This document shows positions 50,863 to 60,738 of a DNA stretch of 64,000 bases, one piece after another; the first letter of the stretch is position 1, and every line of letters starts with the position of its first letter. Made by a program: the position numbers and the translations under genes. Origin of the DNA: CAWBCR01 sp963787375 (GTDB lineage Bacteria; Chloroflexota; Anaerolineae; Aggregatilineales; UBA3940); contig CAWBCR010000020.1 in NCBI GenBank assembly GCA_963787375.1, forward strand, positions 13,519 to 77,518, in the 5' to 3' direction. The notes below the pieces were generated by a model. That model saw only the letters and a program-made list of their open reading frames with translations. It was not told the DNA's origin and ran no database searches.

Positions 50863-53385
50863 ATGGACGGCAAGAATCTCATCAACAGCGATTTGGCGTT
50901 ACTCGACATCCTGTTTGACCACGTCCCGGTCGCGCTGGCGATCTGGGATTGCGAATTCCGCTTGCTGCGCTGCAACCTGACCTGGGCCGAGTACATCGTG
51001 CGCTACACCGCCGCGCAGGCTGCTGACGTCGTGCCCGGCGTGGGGCTGTTCGAGCTGGCCCCGGAGATCGAGCCGGCGATCATGCCGCACTTCAGGCGCG
51101 TGCTGGCCGGCGAGACGGTCGAGTTGGAGGCGCTGCGGCTGGAGAGCGCCGGTATCGTCTCGTACTGGGACGCGTCGCTCAGGCCGCTGTGGCACGGCGG
51201 CCAGGTGATCGGCATCGTCAACGTCCACTCCGACGCGACCGGGCGCATCGCCGCGCAGGAGACGCTGCGCGCCGAGCGCGACCGGCTGGCGCGCATCATG
51301 GAGACCAGCCCGGCGGGCATCCTGGTCTTTGACGCCACGGGCCACATCGTCGAGGCCAACCGGCGCGCCGGCGAGGTGCTGGGGCTGGAACGCGGCCAGA
51401 TGATCGGGCATACATCCAGCGGCGGCGAGTGGAAGATCTTTGACGAGGACGGCGCGCCGCTGCCCCCCGACCAGATGCCTTTCCGGCAGGTGATGGCCGG
51501 CGGTGGGGCCGTCGACGGCGCACGCATCGGCCTGGAGCGGCCCGATGGCAGCCGCATGCTGTTGAGCGTCAGTGGCGCGCCGCTGCACGACGAAACCGGC
51601 GCGCTGAGTGGGATGGTCGCCACCGTCGAGGACATCAGAGGGCAGGTCGCCGCCACCCAGTCGCTTGAGCAGCGCGTCGAGGAGCGCACCCACGAGAACA
51701 CCCGCCTGTATGAAGAGGCCATGCGCCGCGCCGACGAGAACCAGACGCTGATGGCCGTCCAGCAGGCCATCACCAGCCGCCTCGACCGCGACGCCGTGCT
51801 CCAGCTTATCGCCGACGAGGCCCGCCGCCTGACCCGCACGCGCCTCAGCTTCGTCCACCTGATCGACGGCGAGTGGCTGCGCGGCGCGATCAAGTCCGGC
51901 GACGACGGGGACCGCTTCCCCGACGATTACAGCGTGCCGCTCGACAACTCGCGGGCAGGCCTCGCCATCCGCACCGGCCAGCCGCAGCGGGTCAACGACG
52001 CCCGCCACGACCCCGTCGTGTACGCCGACGCGGTCGAGCGCGGGCAGATTGGGGCGTTTATCATCGTGCCGCTGCTGTCTGAGAGTGGGCCGCTGGGCAC
52101 CATCTCCGTCGCCGACAAAGCCGAAGGCCAGTTCGACGCCGACGACGAGCGCATCCTGACCATGCTGGCCCGCGCCGCCGTCATCGGGCTGGAGAACGCG
52201 CGGCTCTACGAGCAGGAGAAGGAGCGCCGCCGCGTGGCCGAGGGCCTGCGCGAGATTCTGGCGCTGCTCAACGCCAACCAGTCGCTGGACGAGACGCTGC
52301 AGGGCGTCGTCGAGCAGGCCTCGCGGCTGCTCGACACCAGCGCGGGGGCCATCTACCTGCTCGATACGGACCAGGGCGACCTGTACGTCGCTGCCGCCCG
52401 CGGTCTGGCCGACGACTACCGCGCGCTGCGCCTGCCGGTCGGCAAGGCGATCACCGGGCAGGCGGTCGCCGAGCGCAGGCCGGTGCCCTACGCCAGCACG
52501 CGCGACCGCGCCCCCCTGCGCGACATAGCCCGCGAGCTGCCCGAAGGCTGGCAGGACAAGGTCGACAGCATGAGCGCGCGCTACGCGTCGCTGCTGGCCG
52601 TCCCGCTGATCGTCAAAGATACCGTCTACGGCGCGATCACGTTATACTACGACGAGCCGCAGGCCTTCCCGCCGGACGAGATCGCGCTGGCCGTCACCTT
52701 TGCCGACCAGGCCGCGCTGGTCATCGAGAACGCGCGGCTGCGCCAGCAGGCGCAGCAGGCCGCCGCCGCCGGCGAGCGCAGCCGGCTGGCCCGCGACCTG
52801 CACGACGCGGTCACGCAGACGTTGTTCGCAGCCAGCATCATCGCCGAAGTGCTGCCGCGCCTGTGGGAGCGCGATCGGGAAGAGGCCACACGCCGCCTGA
52901 ACGAGCTGCGCCAGTTGACGCGCGGCGCGCTGGCCGAGATGCGCACGCTGCTGCTGGAGCTGCGCCCGGCGGCGCTGACCGATTCCGATCTGAGCGAGCT
53001 GCTGCGCCAGCTCGTCGAGGCGACGGTAGGCCGCGCCCGCGTCGAGATCGACCTCAAGGTCGACGACACCAAGACGCGCTCCCGCCAGACGTCAGACTCA
53101 CCTTTTACCGCATCGCGCAGGAGGCGTTGAACAACATCGCCAAGCATGCCGGGGCGGCACAGGCCACCGTCGACTATGTGTGACGGGCCGGACGGCGCAG
53201 CGCTGACCATCCACGACGACGGCCAGGGCTTCGACCTGTCGACCATCACGTCCGACCACATGGGGCTGGGCATCATGCGGGAGCGGGCAGAGGCCGTCGG
53301 CGCGCGGCTGCGCATTGAAAGTCAGATCGGGCAGGGGACGACGGTTGCCGTGTCCTGGCTCGACGAGCGAGAGAGAGCACTATGA
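50863..53385 (+). CDS. Sensor histidine kinase, PAS-PAS-GAF-GAF-HisKA_3-HATPase (two frameshifts)
   Basis: About 840 aa after repair. N-terminal PAS-like domain (ILFDHVPVALAIWDCEFRLLRCN), second PAS (LARIMETSPAGILVFDATGHIVEANR), coiled coil, two GAF domains (ALMAVQQAITSRLDRDAVLQ and EILALLNANQSLDETLQ starts), then DesK-type dimerisation with His647 (ARDLHDAVTQTLFAAS) and HATPase (FYRIAQEALNNIAKHAG, HDDGQGFD, GLGIMRERAE). Two base changes near 53080 and 53180 are needed to join the ATPase. It ends with ATGA overlap onto the regulator gene. Cytosolic sensor; no membrane segment. Confidence 0.85.
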
Positions 53386-54021
53386 GCGAACCCATCCGTG
53401 TGTTTATCGTGGACGATCAGCCGGTAGTGCGCAGCGGGCTGGCCGCCTTCCTGATGGCCTACGACGACCTGGAGCTTGTCGGGCAGGCCGGCGGCGGCGA
53501 CGAGGCCCGCACGCTGTGCGCGCAGCTTCAGCCCGACGTGATCCTGATGGACCTGATGATGCCGGGCATGGACGGCGTGGCCGCCATCCGGCACATCCGC
53601 GAGGTGTGCCCTGACACCCGCTTCATCGCGCTGACCAGCTTCCCCGAAGAGGACCTCGTCGAGGGCGCGCTGCGTGCCGGGGCGATCAGCTACATGCTCA
53701 AGAACGCGCAGGCCAGCGAACTGGCCGACGCCATCCGCGCCGCCTACGAGGGCCGCTCGACCATCTCGCCGGAGGCGGCGCAGGCGCTGGTGCGGGTCGC
53801 CACGCAGGAACCCGCGCCGGGCCACGACCTCAGCGAGCGCGAGCTTGGAGGTGCTGGCGCTGATGGCCGAAGGGCTGAGCAACCCCGAGATCGCCGACCG
53901 GCTGGTCGTCAGCCGCTCGACGATCAAGTTCCACGTCAGCAGCATCCTGTCGAAGCTGTCCGCCAGCAGCCGCACCGAGGCCGTCGCGCTGGCGATGCAG
54001 AACGGGCTGTTGGACAACTAA
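53382..54021 (+). CDS. NarL/FixJ-type response regulator, cognate of the upstream kinase (frameshifted)
   Basis: 212 aa after removing one T near 53845 (SERE/LEVLALMAEGLSNPEIA). Receiver: VFIVDDQPVVRSGLAAFL, D57 in DVILMDLMMPGMDG, SYMLKNA. HTH VVSRSTIKFHVSSILSKL. Start ATG overlaps the kinase stop (ATGA), implying translational coupling. The receiver shares VDDQPVVRSGLAAFL exactly with the regulator at 42477, so the pair are recent paralogues. Confidence 0.88.
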
Positions 54022-54057
54022 CGCCTTTCCCCCTGACCCCCGAAGGAGTGGCAGTCG

Positions 54058-54993
54058 ATGTCCTATCACCCGGATTACTTCCGCCTGGAGACCCTCGCCG
54101 AGGGGGTGTACGCCGGGATCGCCAACCGCGAGGCGGGCACCGTCTCCAACGTGGGCATCGTCGACCTGGGCGAGACGGCGCTGGTCGTCGATTCGTTCAT
54201 GCTGCCGCAGGCCGCCCGCGAGATTGCTATCGCGGTAGATCGGCTGATCGGCAAACCGGTCGGCATGCTGGTCAGCACCCATTCCCACGACGACCATTTC
54301 ATCGGCAACGGCGTCTTCCCGCCGGAGACACGGGTCGTCTCGACCCACCGCAACCGCGAGTTGATCGCCGCCTACGCGCAGGACTTCCCCGGCGAGAAGG
54401 CGGAGGTCACCGCCATGCTGGCCGATCTCCAGCAGCAGACTGAGGCCACCTCCGACGACGCCGCACACCAGAAGTTTCTCAACAGCATCACGCGCTTCAG
54501 CCGCTTTCTCGAAGCGTTCGACACGATTGTGGTGCGCCCGCCGGACCTCACCTTCGAGGGGCGGCTGGCGATCCACGGCGCGCGCCGCCGGGTCGACCTG
54601 CTGTCGCTGGGCGCGGCCCATTCCCCCAGCGACGTGATCGTCCATCTGCCCGACGACGGCATCGTCTTTGCCGGCGATGCGGTGCTGGTGCGCACGCATC
54701 CCTACATGTATGACAGCGACCCCGATAAGTGGCGCGTGGCGCTGGCGCAGGTCGAGGCGCTGCCCTTCGAGACGCTGGTGCCGGGCCACGGCCCGGTCGG
54801 CACGAGAGCGGACGTGGGCGCGATCCGCCGCTACCTCGACGCGGTCGAGGGCATCGTCCGGCAGGTGATCGTTGCCGGCGGCACCGACGACGACGCAGCC
54901 AGCGCGCCGGTCCCGGCGGCCTTCGCCGGATGGTCGGGCGGGGCCTACGCCCGCAACATGCGCTTCCTGTTCGACCGCCTGTCAGGGGGCTGA
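54058..54993 (+). CDS. MBL-fold metallohydrolase
   Basis: 311 aa, ATG at 54058 after AGGAGTGG. HSHDDH (75-80 region) gives the binuclear zinc site; later ligands are in AAHSPSDVI, FAGDAV and VPGHGP. Resembles SoxH/class B3 or lactonase-type MBL proteins, substrate unknown. Follows the two-component pair by 36 bp and may be its target operon. Confidence 0.85.
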   Translation: MSYHPDYFRLETLAEGVYAGIANREAGTVSNVGIVDLGETALVVDSFMLPQAAREIAIAVDRLIGKPVGMLVSTHSHDDHFIGNGVFPPETRVVSTHRNRELIAAYAQDFPGEKAEVTAMLADLQQQTEATSDDAAHQKFLNSITRFSRFLEAFDTIVVRPPDLTFEGRLAIHGARRRVDLLSLGAAHSPSDVIVHLPDDGIVFAGDAVLVRTHPYMYDSDPDKWRVALAQVEALPFETLVPGHGPVGTRADVGAIRRYLDAVEGIVRQVIVAGGTDDDAASAPVPAAFAGWSGGAYARNMRFLFDRLSGG

Positions 54994-55054
54994 GAGATCG
55001 TCCACAGATGGTGTGGATCAGAAAATCCGTGAAATCGGTGTAATCTGTGGGCTG
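54993..55054. repeat. Interspersed repeat fragment (TCCACAGATG... AATCTGTGG type)
   Basis: Short copy of the CCACAGAT family between convergent genes, with AAATCCGTGAAATCGGTGTA nearly matching 22609 and 29981. Confidence 0.6.
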
Positions 55055-55061
55055 ATTTCCC

Positions 55062-55979
55062 CTACGCCCCCTCGACCGCAGCCGCCGGCTCCCGCTGCCG
55101 CACCTGCACGATCAGCGCCCCGGCTGCTGCCAGCGCCAGCCCCAGCACCCCGACCGCTGTCTGCTGCTCGCCCAGGAACAGCCACGCCAGCAGCGCGATC
55201 TGGATCAGCATCGTGTTGTTGATGATGCTCAACTCCATCGCCGACAGCGTCCGCAGCGTGTGGTTCCACAGCGTGAAGGCCAGCGCCGTGTTGACCACCG
55301 CCAGCCACACCACGATCCCCCACGCCGGCAGGCTCAGGCGCGGCAGCCCCTGCGCGATCACCCCCGCGCCCAGCAGCGCCAGCGATCCGATGCCCATCGT
55401 GACAACCGTGACCGTCATCGCGTCGAGGTCGCCCGCGCGGTTGACGTAGCGGCCCAGCACCGACGAGATCGAGGTGGCCAGCACGCTGATCGCCCCGATA
55501 ATCAGCCCGAACATCTGCTCGCGTGGGAAGGCCACCGGCCCGAAGTAGATCAGCACCCCGGCCATGAACAGCGCCACCCCGCCCCACTGGCGCAGCGTCG
55601 GCCACTCGCCGAGCGTGACGATGCCCAGCGCGGCGACGATCACCGCCGAGAAGTTGAGCATCAGCGACAGCGTCACCGCGGGCAGGTGGTCGAGCGCCAC
55701 GAACTGCGTCCCCTGCGTGATGGCGTAATACAGCAGCCCCAGCGCGGCCAGCCGCAGCCAGCCGCCCGCCGATACGTGTCGCAGCGCGCGCAGCCTGCCG
55801 CCGCGCAGCGCGAAGGGCAGCAGCGCCACGAAGGCCAGCGTGTAGCGCAGCCCGGCGAACGGCAGCGCGGGGATGTCCTTGAGGCCGATCTTGACCAGCA
55901 CCCAGCTTGTCGACCACAGGAACGTGACCAGCAGCGCCAGCAGCACGGCGCGCAGCCGGGGCGAGAGCGTCTTGAGCAT
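55062..55979 (-). CDS. EamA/DMT family transporter
   Basis: 305 aa, ten predicted helices in two EamA halves (LVTFLWSTSWVLVKIGLKD and VVNTALAFTLWNHTLRTLS...). The second half carries NNTMLIQIALLAWLFLGE, the usual C-terminal signature. Exports or imports small metabolites; the substrate is not predictable. Confidence 0.85.
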   Translation of the reverse strand: MLKTLSPRLRAVLLALLVTFLWSTSWVLVKIGLKDIPALPFAGLRYTLAFVALLPFALRGGRLRALRHVSAGGWLRLAALGLLYYAITQGTQFVALDHLPAVTLSLMLNFSAVIVAALGIVTLGEWPTLRQWGGVALFMAGVLIYFGPVAFPREQMFGLIIGAISVLATSISSVLGRYVNRAGDLDAMTVTVVTMGIGSLALLGAGVIAQGLPRLSLPAWGIVVWLAVVNTALAFTLWNHTLRTLSAMELSIINNTMLIQIALLAWLFLGEQQTAVGVLGLALAAAGALIVQVRQREPAAAVEGA

Positions 55980-56150
55980 GTGTGTCCTTTCACAGTGATG
56001 CGCCGTTTATAATCGATCCGGCGCGATTCGGCCAGAGTGTCCTTTGTGGGCCGATTTCTTTCTTGTCGAAGCCCCCCGAACGTGATACCCTCTAGCGGCA
56101 ATGCGCTCCCGTGTATGCGGGGCGCGCTGACCGAATCTGAGGAGCGGGAT

Positions 56151-56780
56151 ATGAACACGGGTTGGTATCGTAATCGCTGGATGTTGGCTGTCGCTGCGCT
56201 GCTGGCGCTGGGCGTTCTGGCCGGATGCGGCGGCGGCGCGCAGACCGCCGCGCCGACGGTCGCGCCGGCCACCGGCCCCGCGCCGACGGCCTCGCTGCCG
56301 CCCTCGCCGCAGCCCACGCCCAGCGAGGCGGTCGCCTCGACGCCGGTCCCGCCGACCCCCACCCACGACCCCACGCTGCCGGACGTGCCCTACGACATGA
56401 CCGGCGAGGAGATCATCGCGTCGCGCACCGGGCTGGCGAATTACAGCGGCTACACCTGCCTGATCACCCCGGCGGGCTGCTCGTGCGAGCTGCCGCTGCT
56501 GCAAAAGGCGTCGTTCACCTTCACGCCTGACGGTCTGGAGTTCCACTTTGAGGGCGACGGCTACGGCACCACCTGGACCATGCAGCGCGTCGGCCCGAAC
56601 CAGTGGGAAGAGAGCAAGGTCATTCACAGCGAGGTGCAGAACCAGAACATCGGCGAGGCGCGCGCGCTGCTCAGCTTCACCACCGATGGCTACGTCTACA
56701 CCCAGCTTTACACCTTCAACGATACGGGCGTGGTCACCTGCCCCGATATCACCTTCCGGCGGCTCGGCAATTCACCGTAG
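56151..56780 (+). CDS. Lipoprotein, unknown C-terminal domain
   Basis: 209 aa, ATG at 56151 after GAGGAGCGG. Signal peptide with lipobox LAGC (Cys 26), Pro/Ala/Thr stalk, then about 130 residues with three Cys (TCLITPAGCSCELP) and a strand-rich end (FEGDGYGTTWTMQRVG). Unknown family; probably a surface-exposed protein. Terminator follows. Confidence 0.7.
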   Translation: MNTGWYRNRWMLAVAALLALGVLAGCGGGAQTAAPTVAPATGPAPTASLPPSPQPTPSEAVASTPVPPTPTHDPTLPDVPYDMTGEEIIASRTGLANYSGYTCLITPAGCSCELPLLQKASFTFTPDGLEFHFEGDGYGTTWTMQRVGPNQWEESKVIHSEVQNQNIGEARALLSFTTDGYVYTQLYTFNDTGVVTCPDITFRRLGNSP

Positions 56781-56800
56781 CGGCGCACCGAAGCAGACAG

Positions 56801-56839
56801 CAGCCCGGCCCTGCGAGAACAGGGCCGGGCTGTATTTTT
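56801..56839 (+). terminator. Intrinsic terminator
   Basis: 13-bp stem CAGCCCGGCCCTG/CAGGGCCGGGCTG with a 6-nt loop, then TATTTTTC. Confidence 0.85.
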
Positions 56840-56841
56840 CA

Positions 56842-56932
56842 TGGCGGAGCGGGTGGGATTTGAACCCACGGGACGGGATCCGTCCACGCGCTTTCCAGAC
56901 GCGCGCATTAGGCCAGACTATGCTACCGCTCC
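56842..56932 (-). tRNA. tRNA-Ser (GGA)
   Basis: Acceptor GGAGCGG pairs with CCGCTCC, discriminator G and encoded CCA. Anticodon loop CTGGAAA with GGA (56896-56894), stem CGCGT/GCGCG. Long variable arm, as expected for serine tRNA (GGACGGATCCCGTCC pairing), and TTCAAAT in the T loop. 91 nt including CCA. Confidence 0.95.
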
Positions 56933-57043
56933 ATGCGCCCCATTATAGCATACACAGCCAGATTTTCCATGAGATCCGGCATTTGCCAGCGGCCTGCCTC
57001 AGGGCGATGATAGAGGGGCAGGCGAGGGAAGGAGTGAGCAGGC

Positions 57044-57295
57044 ATGCAGGGAACGTGCGGCCTCACCATCGGCGTGTTCCTGACGGCCATCGCCGGGTGG
57101 TTCAGCTATCTGGTGTGGTTCGAGCCGGAGCAGTACATCAGGATGGAGCGGCTGCGCCGCGAGCGGGCCGGCAGCGGGCTGTCCGAGGACAACGCGCCGG
57201 CGATGATCGCGCGGCTGAAGCCTGTCTACGCGATTCTCTTCCTGGCGATGCTGGGCCTGACGCTGTTTCTGGCCGTGCGCATCTTCGGGGCCTGA
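57044..57295 (+). CDS. Small membrane protein (two helices)
   Basis: 83 aa, ATG at 57044 with AAGGAG 9 nt before. Helices about 7-25 and 62-80, with a basic loop containing YIRMERLRRERAG. Unknown function. Ends 3 bp before the convergent SDR gene. Confidence 0.7.
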   Translation: MQGTCGLTIGVFLTAIAGWFSYLVWFEPEQYIRMERLRRERAGSGLSEDNAPAMIARLKPVYAILFLAMLGLTLFLAVRIFGA

Positions 57296-57298
57296 CAG

Positions 57299-58051
57299 TT
57301 ACAGCATGTCGAGCGTTCCCATCAGCGTGTCGCCGCCGTCGACGGACAGTGCGGCCCCGGTGATGTAGTCGTTCTCGATCAGCGCCAGCACCGCGTGTGC
57401 AACGTATTCCGGGCGACCCGTCCGCTTGAGCGGCAGCAGCGCGCCCAGTTCTTCCCACACACCCAAATTCGTCATCTCCGGTTTGAGCACCGGCCCCGGC
57501 ACCACCGCGTTGACGCGGATATCGGGCCCCAGCGACTTGGCCATCACCTGTGTCAGCATCAGCAGCCCGGCCTTGCTGACGCTGTGCTGCGGGTAGCGCA
57601 CCCACGGCACCTGCCCGGCCACGTCGGCAATGTTGACGATCACGCCGCCGCTGCGGCGGGCCAGCATCAGGTGCGCGGCGCGCTGGCCGCACAGGAACGG
57701 CGCGCGCAGGTTGATCGCCAGCGCGTAGTTCCAGTCCTCGACGGTCAGCTCCAGGAAGTCACCGGCCTTGAACGACGACGCGCTGTTGACCAGCACGTCG
57801 ATGCGGCCAAAGATCGATTCGAGCGTGACGAACACGCGCTCGACATCCAGCGGGCTGCCGAGGTTGCCCTGCACCATATCGACCTTCACGCCGAACTGCC
57901 GGATGTCCTCGACGGTCTGCCGGGCGGCGTCTTCGCTGCGATTATAGTGGATCAGGATGTCGGCCCCACGCTGCGCCAGCGCGATGGCGATAGTCTTGCC
58001 CACCCGCTGCGCCGATCCGGTCACCAGCGCGACTTTGCCTTTGAGGTCCAT
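57299..58051 (-). CDS. SDR family oxidoreductase, catalytic Tyr replaced by His
   Basis: About 250 aa, start ATG at 58051 after AGGAAGG. NAD(P)-binding TGSAQRVG (11-18), NSASS, and the active-site helix RYPQHSVSKAG. In a normal SDR the Y of YxxxK sits four residues before K160; here it is H156. Pteridine-reductase-like by its N-terminus. Possibly inactive, or uses a different acid. Confidence 0.8.
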   Translation of the reverse strand: MDLKGKVALVTGSAQRVGKTIAIALAQRGADILIHYNRSEDAARQTVEDIRQFGVKVDMVQGNLGSPLDVERVFVTLESIFGRIDVLVNSASSFKAGDFLELTVEDWNYALAINLRAPFLCGQRAAHLMLARRSGGVIVNIADVAGQVPWVRYPQHSVSKAGLLMLTQVMAKSLGPDIRVNAVVPGPVLKPEMTNLGVWEELGALLPLKRTGRPEYVAHAVLALIENDYITGAALSVDGGDTLMGTLDML

Positions 58052-58431
58052 AATGCCTTCCTGAGATACCCGGGGATGAGAATGCCCGCCAATACACAAA
58101 TGATTTTAGTCAGGCAGCACGATTTGAGCCAGACATACAATTCGACCTCAGTCTTAGAAAGGACTGTCGGTAGATGGCTTTCTCGCCTGAACTGACTGTA
58201 ATGTCAGATCGAGCGGTAAGTCAAGCACGTCTCGGCACACAAAAACCAGTAGCCGCAGCCGTTGATCGGGGAGTCTTTTTCTTCGGTGGAAGCATCGTTC
58301 AACAAACACAGCATATTCGATGCATGTGGTAGAATTTACCGCAAAGCTGCGTTAAGGTCTTAGTTAGGCGGCGCAGTCCGCATTCGAGCTGCGACGAGGT
58401 TTCCAACCCAGGTCAGGTTGAGGAGGTTTCG
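58052..58431. other. Intergenic region upstream of DUF1801 gene
   Basis: 380 bp between divergent genes. Contains a TAGAAT (58330-58335), a possible -10. No other gene-like feature seen. Confidence 0.4.
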
Positions 58432-58869
58432 ATGAGCCCAAAGAAGGGAACGCAGAAGTCCGATGGATTCACAGCCGAGGAACGCGCCGCGATGAAGGAG
58501 CGCGCCAAAGAGCTGAAGGCGGCTGCGCAAAAGGCGGACGGGGAAAGCGACGTGCTCGCGAAGATCGCCGAGATGCCGGAACCCGATCGCGCCATGGCCA
58601 CGCGGCTCCATGCCATCATCACAGCCAGCGCGCCGGCCCTCTCGCCGAAAACCTGGTACGGGATGCCCGCCTATGCCAACAAGGACGGCAAGGTCGTCTG
58701 CTTCTTCCAGAGCGCGCAGAAGTTCAACACGAGGTACGCGACGCTCGGCTTCAGCGATACGGCCAACCTCGACGAAGGCACTATGTGGCCGGTCACCTTC
58801 GCGCTGAAGGAGTTGACCGCCGCCGAAGAGAAACGGATCGTCGCGCTCGTCAAGAAAGCGGTGGGCTGA
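58432..58869 (+). CDS. DUF1801 domain protein
   Basis: 145 aa, ATG at 58432 with GAGGAGG. N-terminal helical charged part (KERAKELKAAAQKADG), then DUF1801 core (ALSPKTWYGMPAYANKDGKVVCFFQSAQKFNTRYATLGF). Small protein of unknown biochemistry. Confidence 0.85.
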   Translation: MSPKKGTQKSDGFTAEERAAMKERAKELKAAAQKADGESDVLAKIAEMPEPDRAMATRLHAIITASAPALSPKTWYGMPAYANKDGKVVCFFQSAQKFNTRYATLGFSDTANLDEGTMWPVTFALKELTAAEEKRIVALVKKAVG

Positions 58870-58914
58870 GGGCCGATCTCGTCACTGGCCCTGCCCAGCA
58901 CCGGTTGCCTTCAC

Positions 58915-58990
58915 GTCCACTTGAGTGGACATGCAGGCAGCCGAACGCATGTGAGGCTGCCATACTGGCCGGGGGAATTCTATTCCCCGG
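58915..58990. repeat. Three hairpins between convergent genes
   Basis: GTCCAC/GTGGAC (58915-58930), GGCAGCC/GGCTGCC (58936-58961) and CCGGGGGAAT...ATTCCCCGG (58969-58990). Probably bidirectional terminators for DUF1801 and proline dehydrogenase. Confidence 0.6.
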
Positions 58991-58991
58991 C

Positions 58992-59921
58992 CTACCGCCT
59001 GAAGAAGTTGCTCGCGAAGAACCACACGTTCGCCGGACGCTCGGCCAGCCGCCGTACGAAATAGGGATACCACTGTGTGCCGTAAGGCACGTACACTCGC
59101 ATCCGGTAGCCGTCCTTCACAAGCTGGTCCTGCAGCGCGCTGCGCACGCCGTACAGCATCTGGAACTCGAACGCGTCGCGCGGGATGTCATGCGCGGCGG
59201 CGTAGGCTTTGGCCTGCTCGATGATTGCCTCGTCATGCGTGGCGATGCCCGGATAGCCGCGCCCCTCTTTGGCCGCGTCGAGCAGCGTCTGCATGTTGTG
59301 TACGTAGTGCGCGTCGACGTCAGCTTTCTTCGGATAGGCCACGCTGCCCGGCTCTTTATAGGCCCCCTTGCACAGCCGGATACCGGCCCCTTCTTCGGCC
59401 ATGTGCGCGATGTCGTCGTCGGTGCGGAACAGGTAGGCTTGCAGCACCGTCCGCGCGTTGTCGAAGCCGTCATCGCCGCGCAGCCAGCGGAACATGTCGA
59501 GCGTGCTCTGGGTGTAAGTGTGGTCCTCCATGTCGATGGTGACACGCAGCCCGGCGGCCTGCGCCTGCGCGAGGATGTCGCACATGTTGTGATGGCACAG
59601 GTCGGCGTCGATGTCCAGCCCCAGCGCCGTCAGCTTGAGCGACACCCACGCGTCGAGCTTCTGCTGCCGGATGGCGTCGATCAGCTGGAGGTAGGCATCA
59701 CGCGCGGCGGTAGCCTGCTCGGCCTCGGTGATGCTCTCGCCCAGCACGTCGACGGTGGCAGTGATCCCGCGCGCGTTCAGGTCGCGGATCACGCCCAGCG
59801 CCTGGGGCTGCGTCTCCCCGGCGACGAAGCGCAGCGCCACCCGCCGCGCCAGCGGCCATTTCATCACGATGGCGCGAGCCCACCCGGCCCGCGAGAGGTA
59901 TAGAAACAGCGCACGAAGCAT
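58992..59921 (-). CDS. Proline dehydrogenase
   Basis: About 309 aa. Start ATG at 59921 (preceded by AAGGAT); a GTG two codons earlier is an alternative. Monofunctional PRODH: TIDMEDHTYTQSTLDMFRWL, GIRLCKGAYKEP, EFQMLYGVRSALQ, and RVYVPYGTQWYPYFVRRLAERPAN near the end, with the paired Arg for substrate. Oxidises proline to pyrroline-5-carboxylate, passing electrons to quinone. P5C dehydrogenase not present here. Confidence 0.92.
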   Translation of the reverse strand: MLRALFLYLSRAGWARAIVMKWPLARRVALRFVAGETQPQALGVIRDLNARGITATVDVLGESITEAEQATAARDAYLQLIDAIRQQKLDAWVSLKLTALGLDIDADLCHHNMCDILAQAQAAGLRVTIDMEDHTYTQSTLDMFRWLRGDDGFDNARTVLQAYLFRTDDDIAHMAEEGAGIRLCKGAYKEPGSVAYPKKADVDAHYVHNMQTLLDAAKEGRGYPGIATHDEAIIEQAKAYAAAHDIPRDAFEFQMLYGVRSALQDQLVKDGYRMRVYVPYGTQWYPYFVRRLAERPANVWFFASNFFRR

Positions 59922-59950
59922 ATTCACCTATCCTTGTGCAGAATGCATAA

Positions 59951-59972
59951 GGGCGCACCTGCGTGTGCGCCC
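59951..59972. repeat. Palindrome GGGCGCAC...GTGCGCCC
   Basis: 8-bp stem between proline dehydrogenase and DUF4013 genes; nearly identical to the element at 26550-26573. Confidence 0.5.
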
Positions 59973-59985
59973 CTCGCTGATTACC

Positions 59986-60738
59986 TCATTCCGCCGCTGG
60001 CTCCGCCGGCCCGGCAGGGGCCGGGAGGTTGGCCGCCGTCTCGCGGTAGGCCAGCCCGAACAGTGCGCCCGTCATGGCCTGCGCGTAAAAGGTCCACGCC
60101 GCCAGCACGAACGGGTACAGGCAGCACAGCACGACCGTGTAGATCAGCACCTGCGACACCAGCCCGGTCACGAACGACAGCCCGTACACCACCAGAAAGG
60201 CCAGCACGTAATTCTTGACGCCGGTCTTGCCAAGCTGCCACACCTCGCCGAACTTGAACCCTGCCGATAGATCGCCCAGCGCCACCACGCGGGTGATGGC
60301 TGCCAGCGCCAGGTAGCTCAGGAAGAAGGCCGGGATCATGACCACACCCATCGCCACAAAGCTGAGCCCGTACAGCGCCATACCGCCTGCCGCCACCACC
60401 GGCGCGCGGTCGGCGTAGGCCATCGACGCCGGGAAGACGCCCATCCAGATGACCATGATGCAGCACATCACGACCAGCACCGGGATCAGGTACACGAACA
60501 TCACCGCGAAGTAGCGCAGGCCGTCGAGGAACAGTTCGCCCCACTCATCCCACTCCGGCAGCTTTGGCTCGCCGGTTTCGATGGTTCCGCGCATGACGCG
60601 CATCGCGTAGCCGCCCAGCGCCAGGTACAGCGGCCAGATGACGAGCGACACCAGCGCGATCAGCCCGCCGACGAGCATCTTCTCTTTCCAGCGCGGATCT
60701 CTGAACGGGAACGCAAACAGGTCTGAGTCGATCTTCAT
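59986..60738 (-). CDS. DUF4013 membrane protein
   Basis: About 250 aa, start ATG at 60738 (MKIDSDLFAFPF) with GGAGGGAC. About six hydrophobic segments. DUF4013 signature GYAMRVMRGTIETGEPKLPEWDEWGELFLDGLRY. Common in archaea and Chloroflexota; unknown function. Confidence 0.8.
   Translation of the reverse strand: MKIDSDLFAFPFRDPRWKEKMLVGGLIALVSLVIWPLYLALGGYAMRVMRGTIETGEPKLPEWDEWGELFLDGLRYFAVMFVYLIPVLVVMCCIMVIWMGVFPASMAYADRAPVVAAGGMALYGLSFVAMGVVMIPAFFLSYLALAAITRVVALGDLSAGFKFGEVWQLGKTGVKNYVLAFLVVYGLSFVTGLVSQVLIYTVVLCCLYPFVLAAWTFYAQAMTGALFGLAYRETAANLPAPAGPAEPAAE

Noticed and set aside
58297..58370. GTTCAAC ... GTTAGGC, resembling an integron attC site before DUF1801
   Set aside because: Core boxes fit loosely but there is no matching attC after the gene, no integrase and no array of cassettes.
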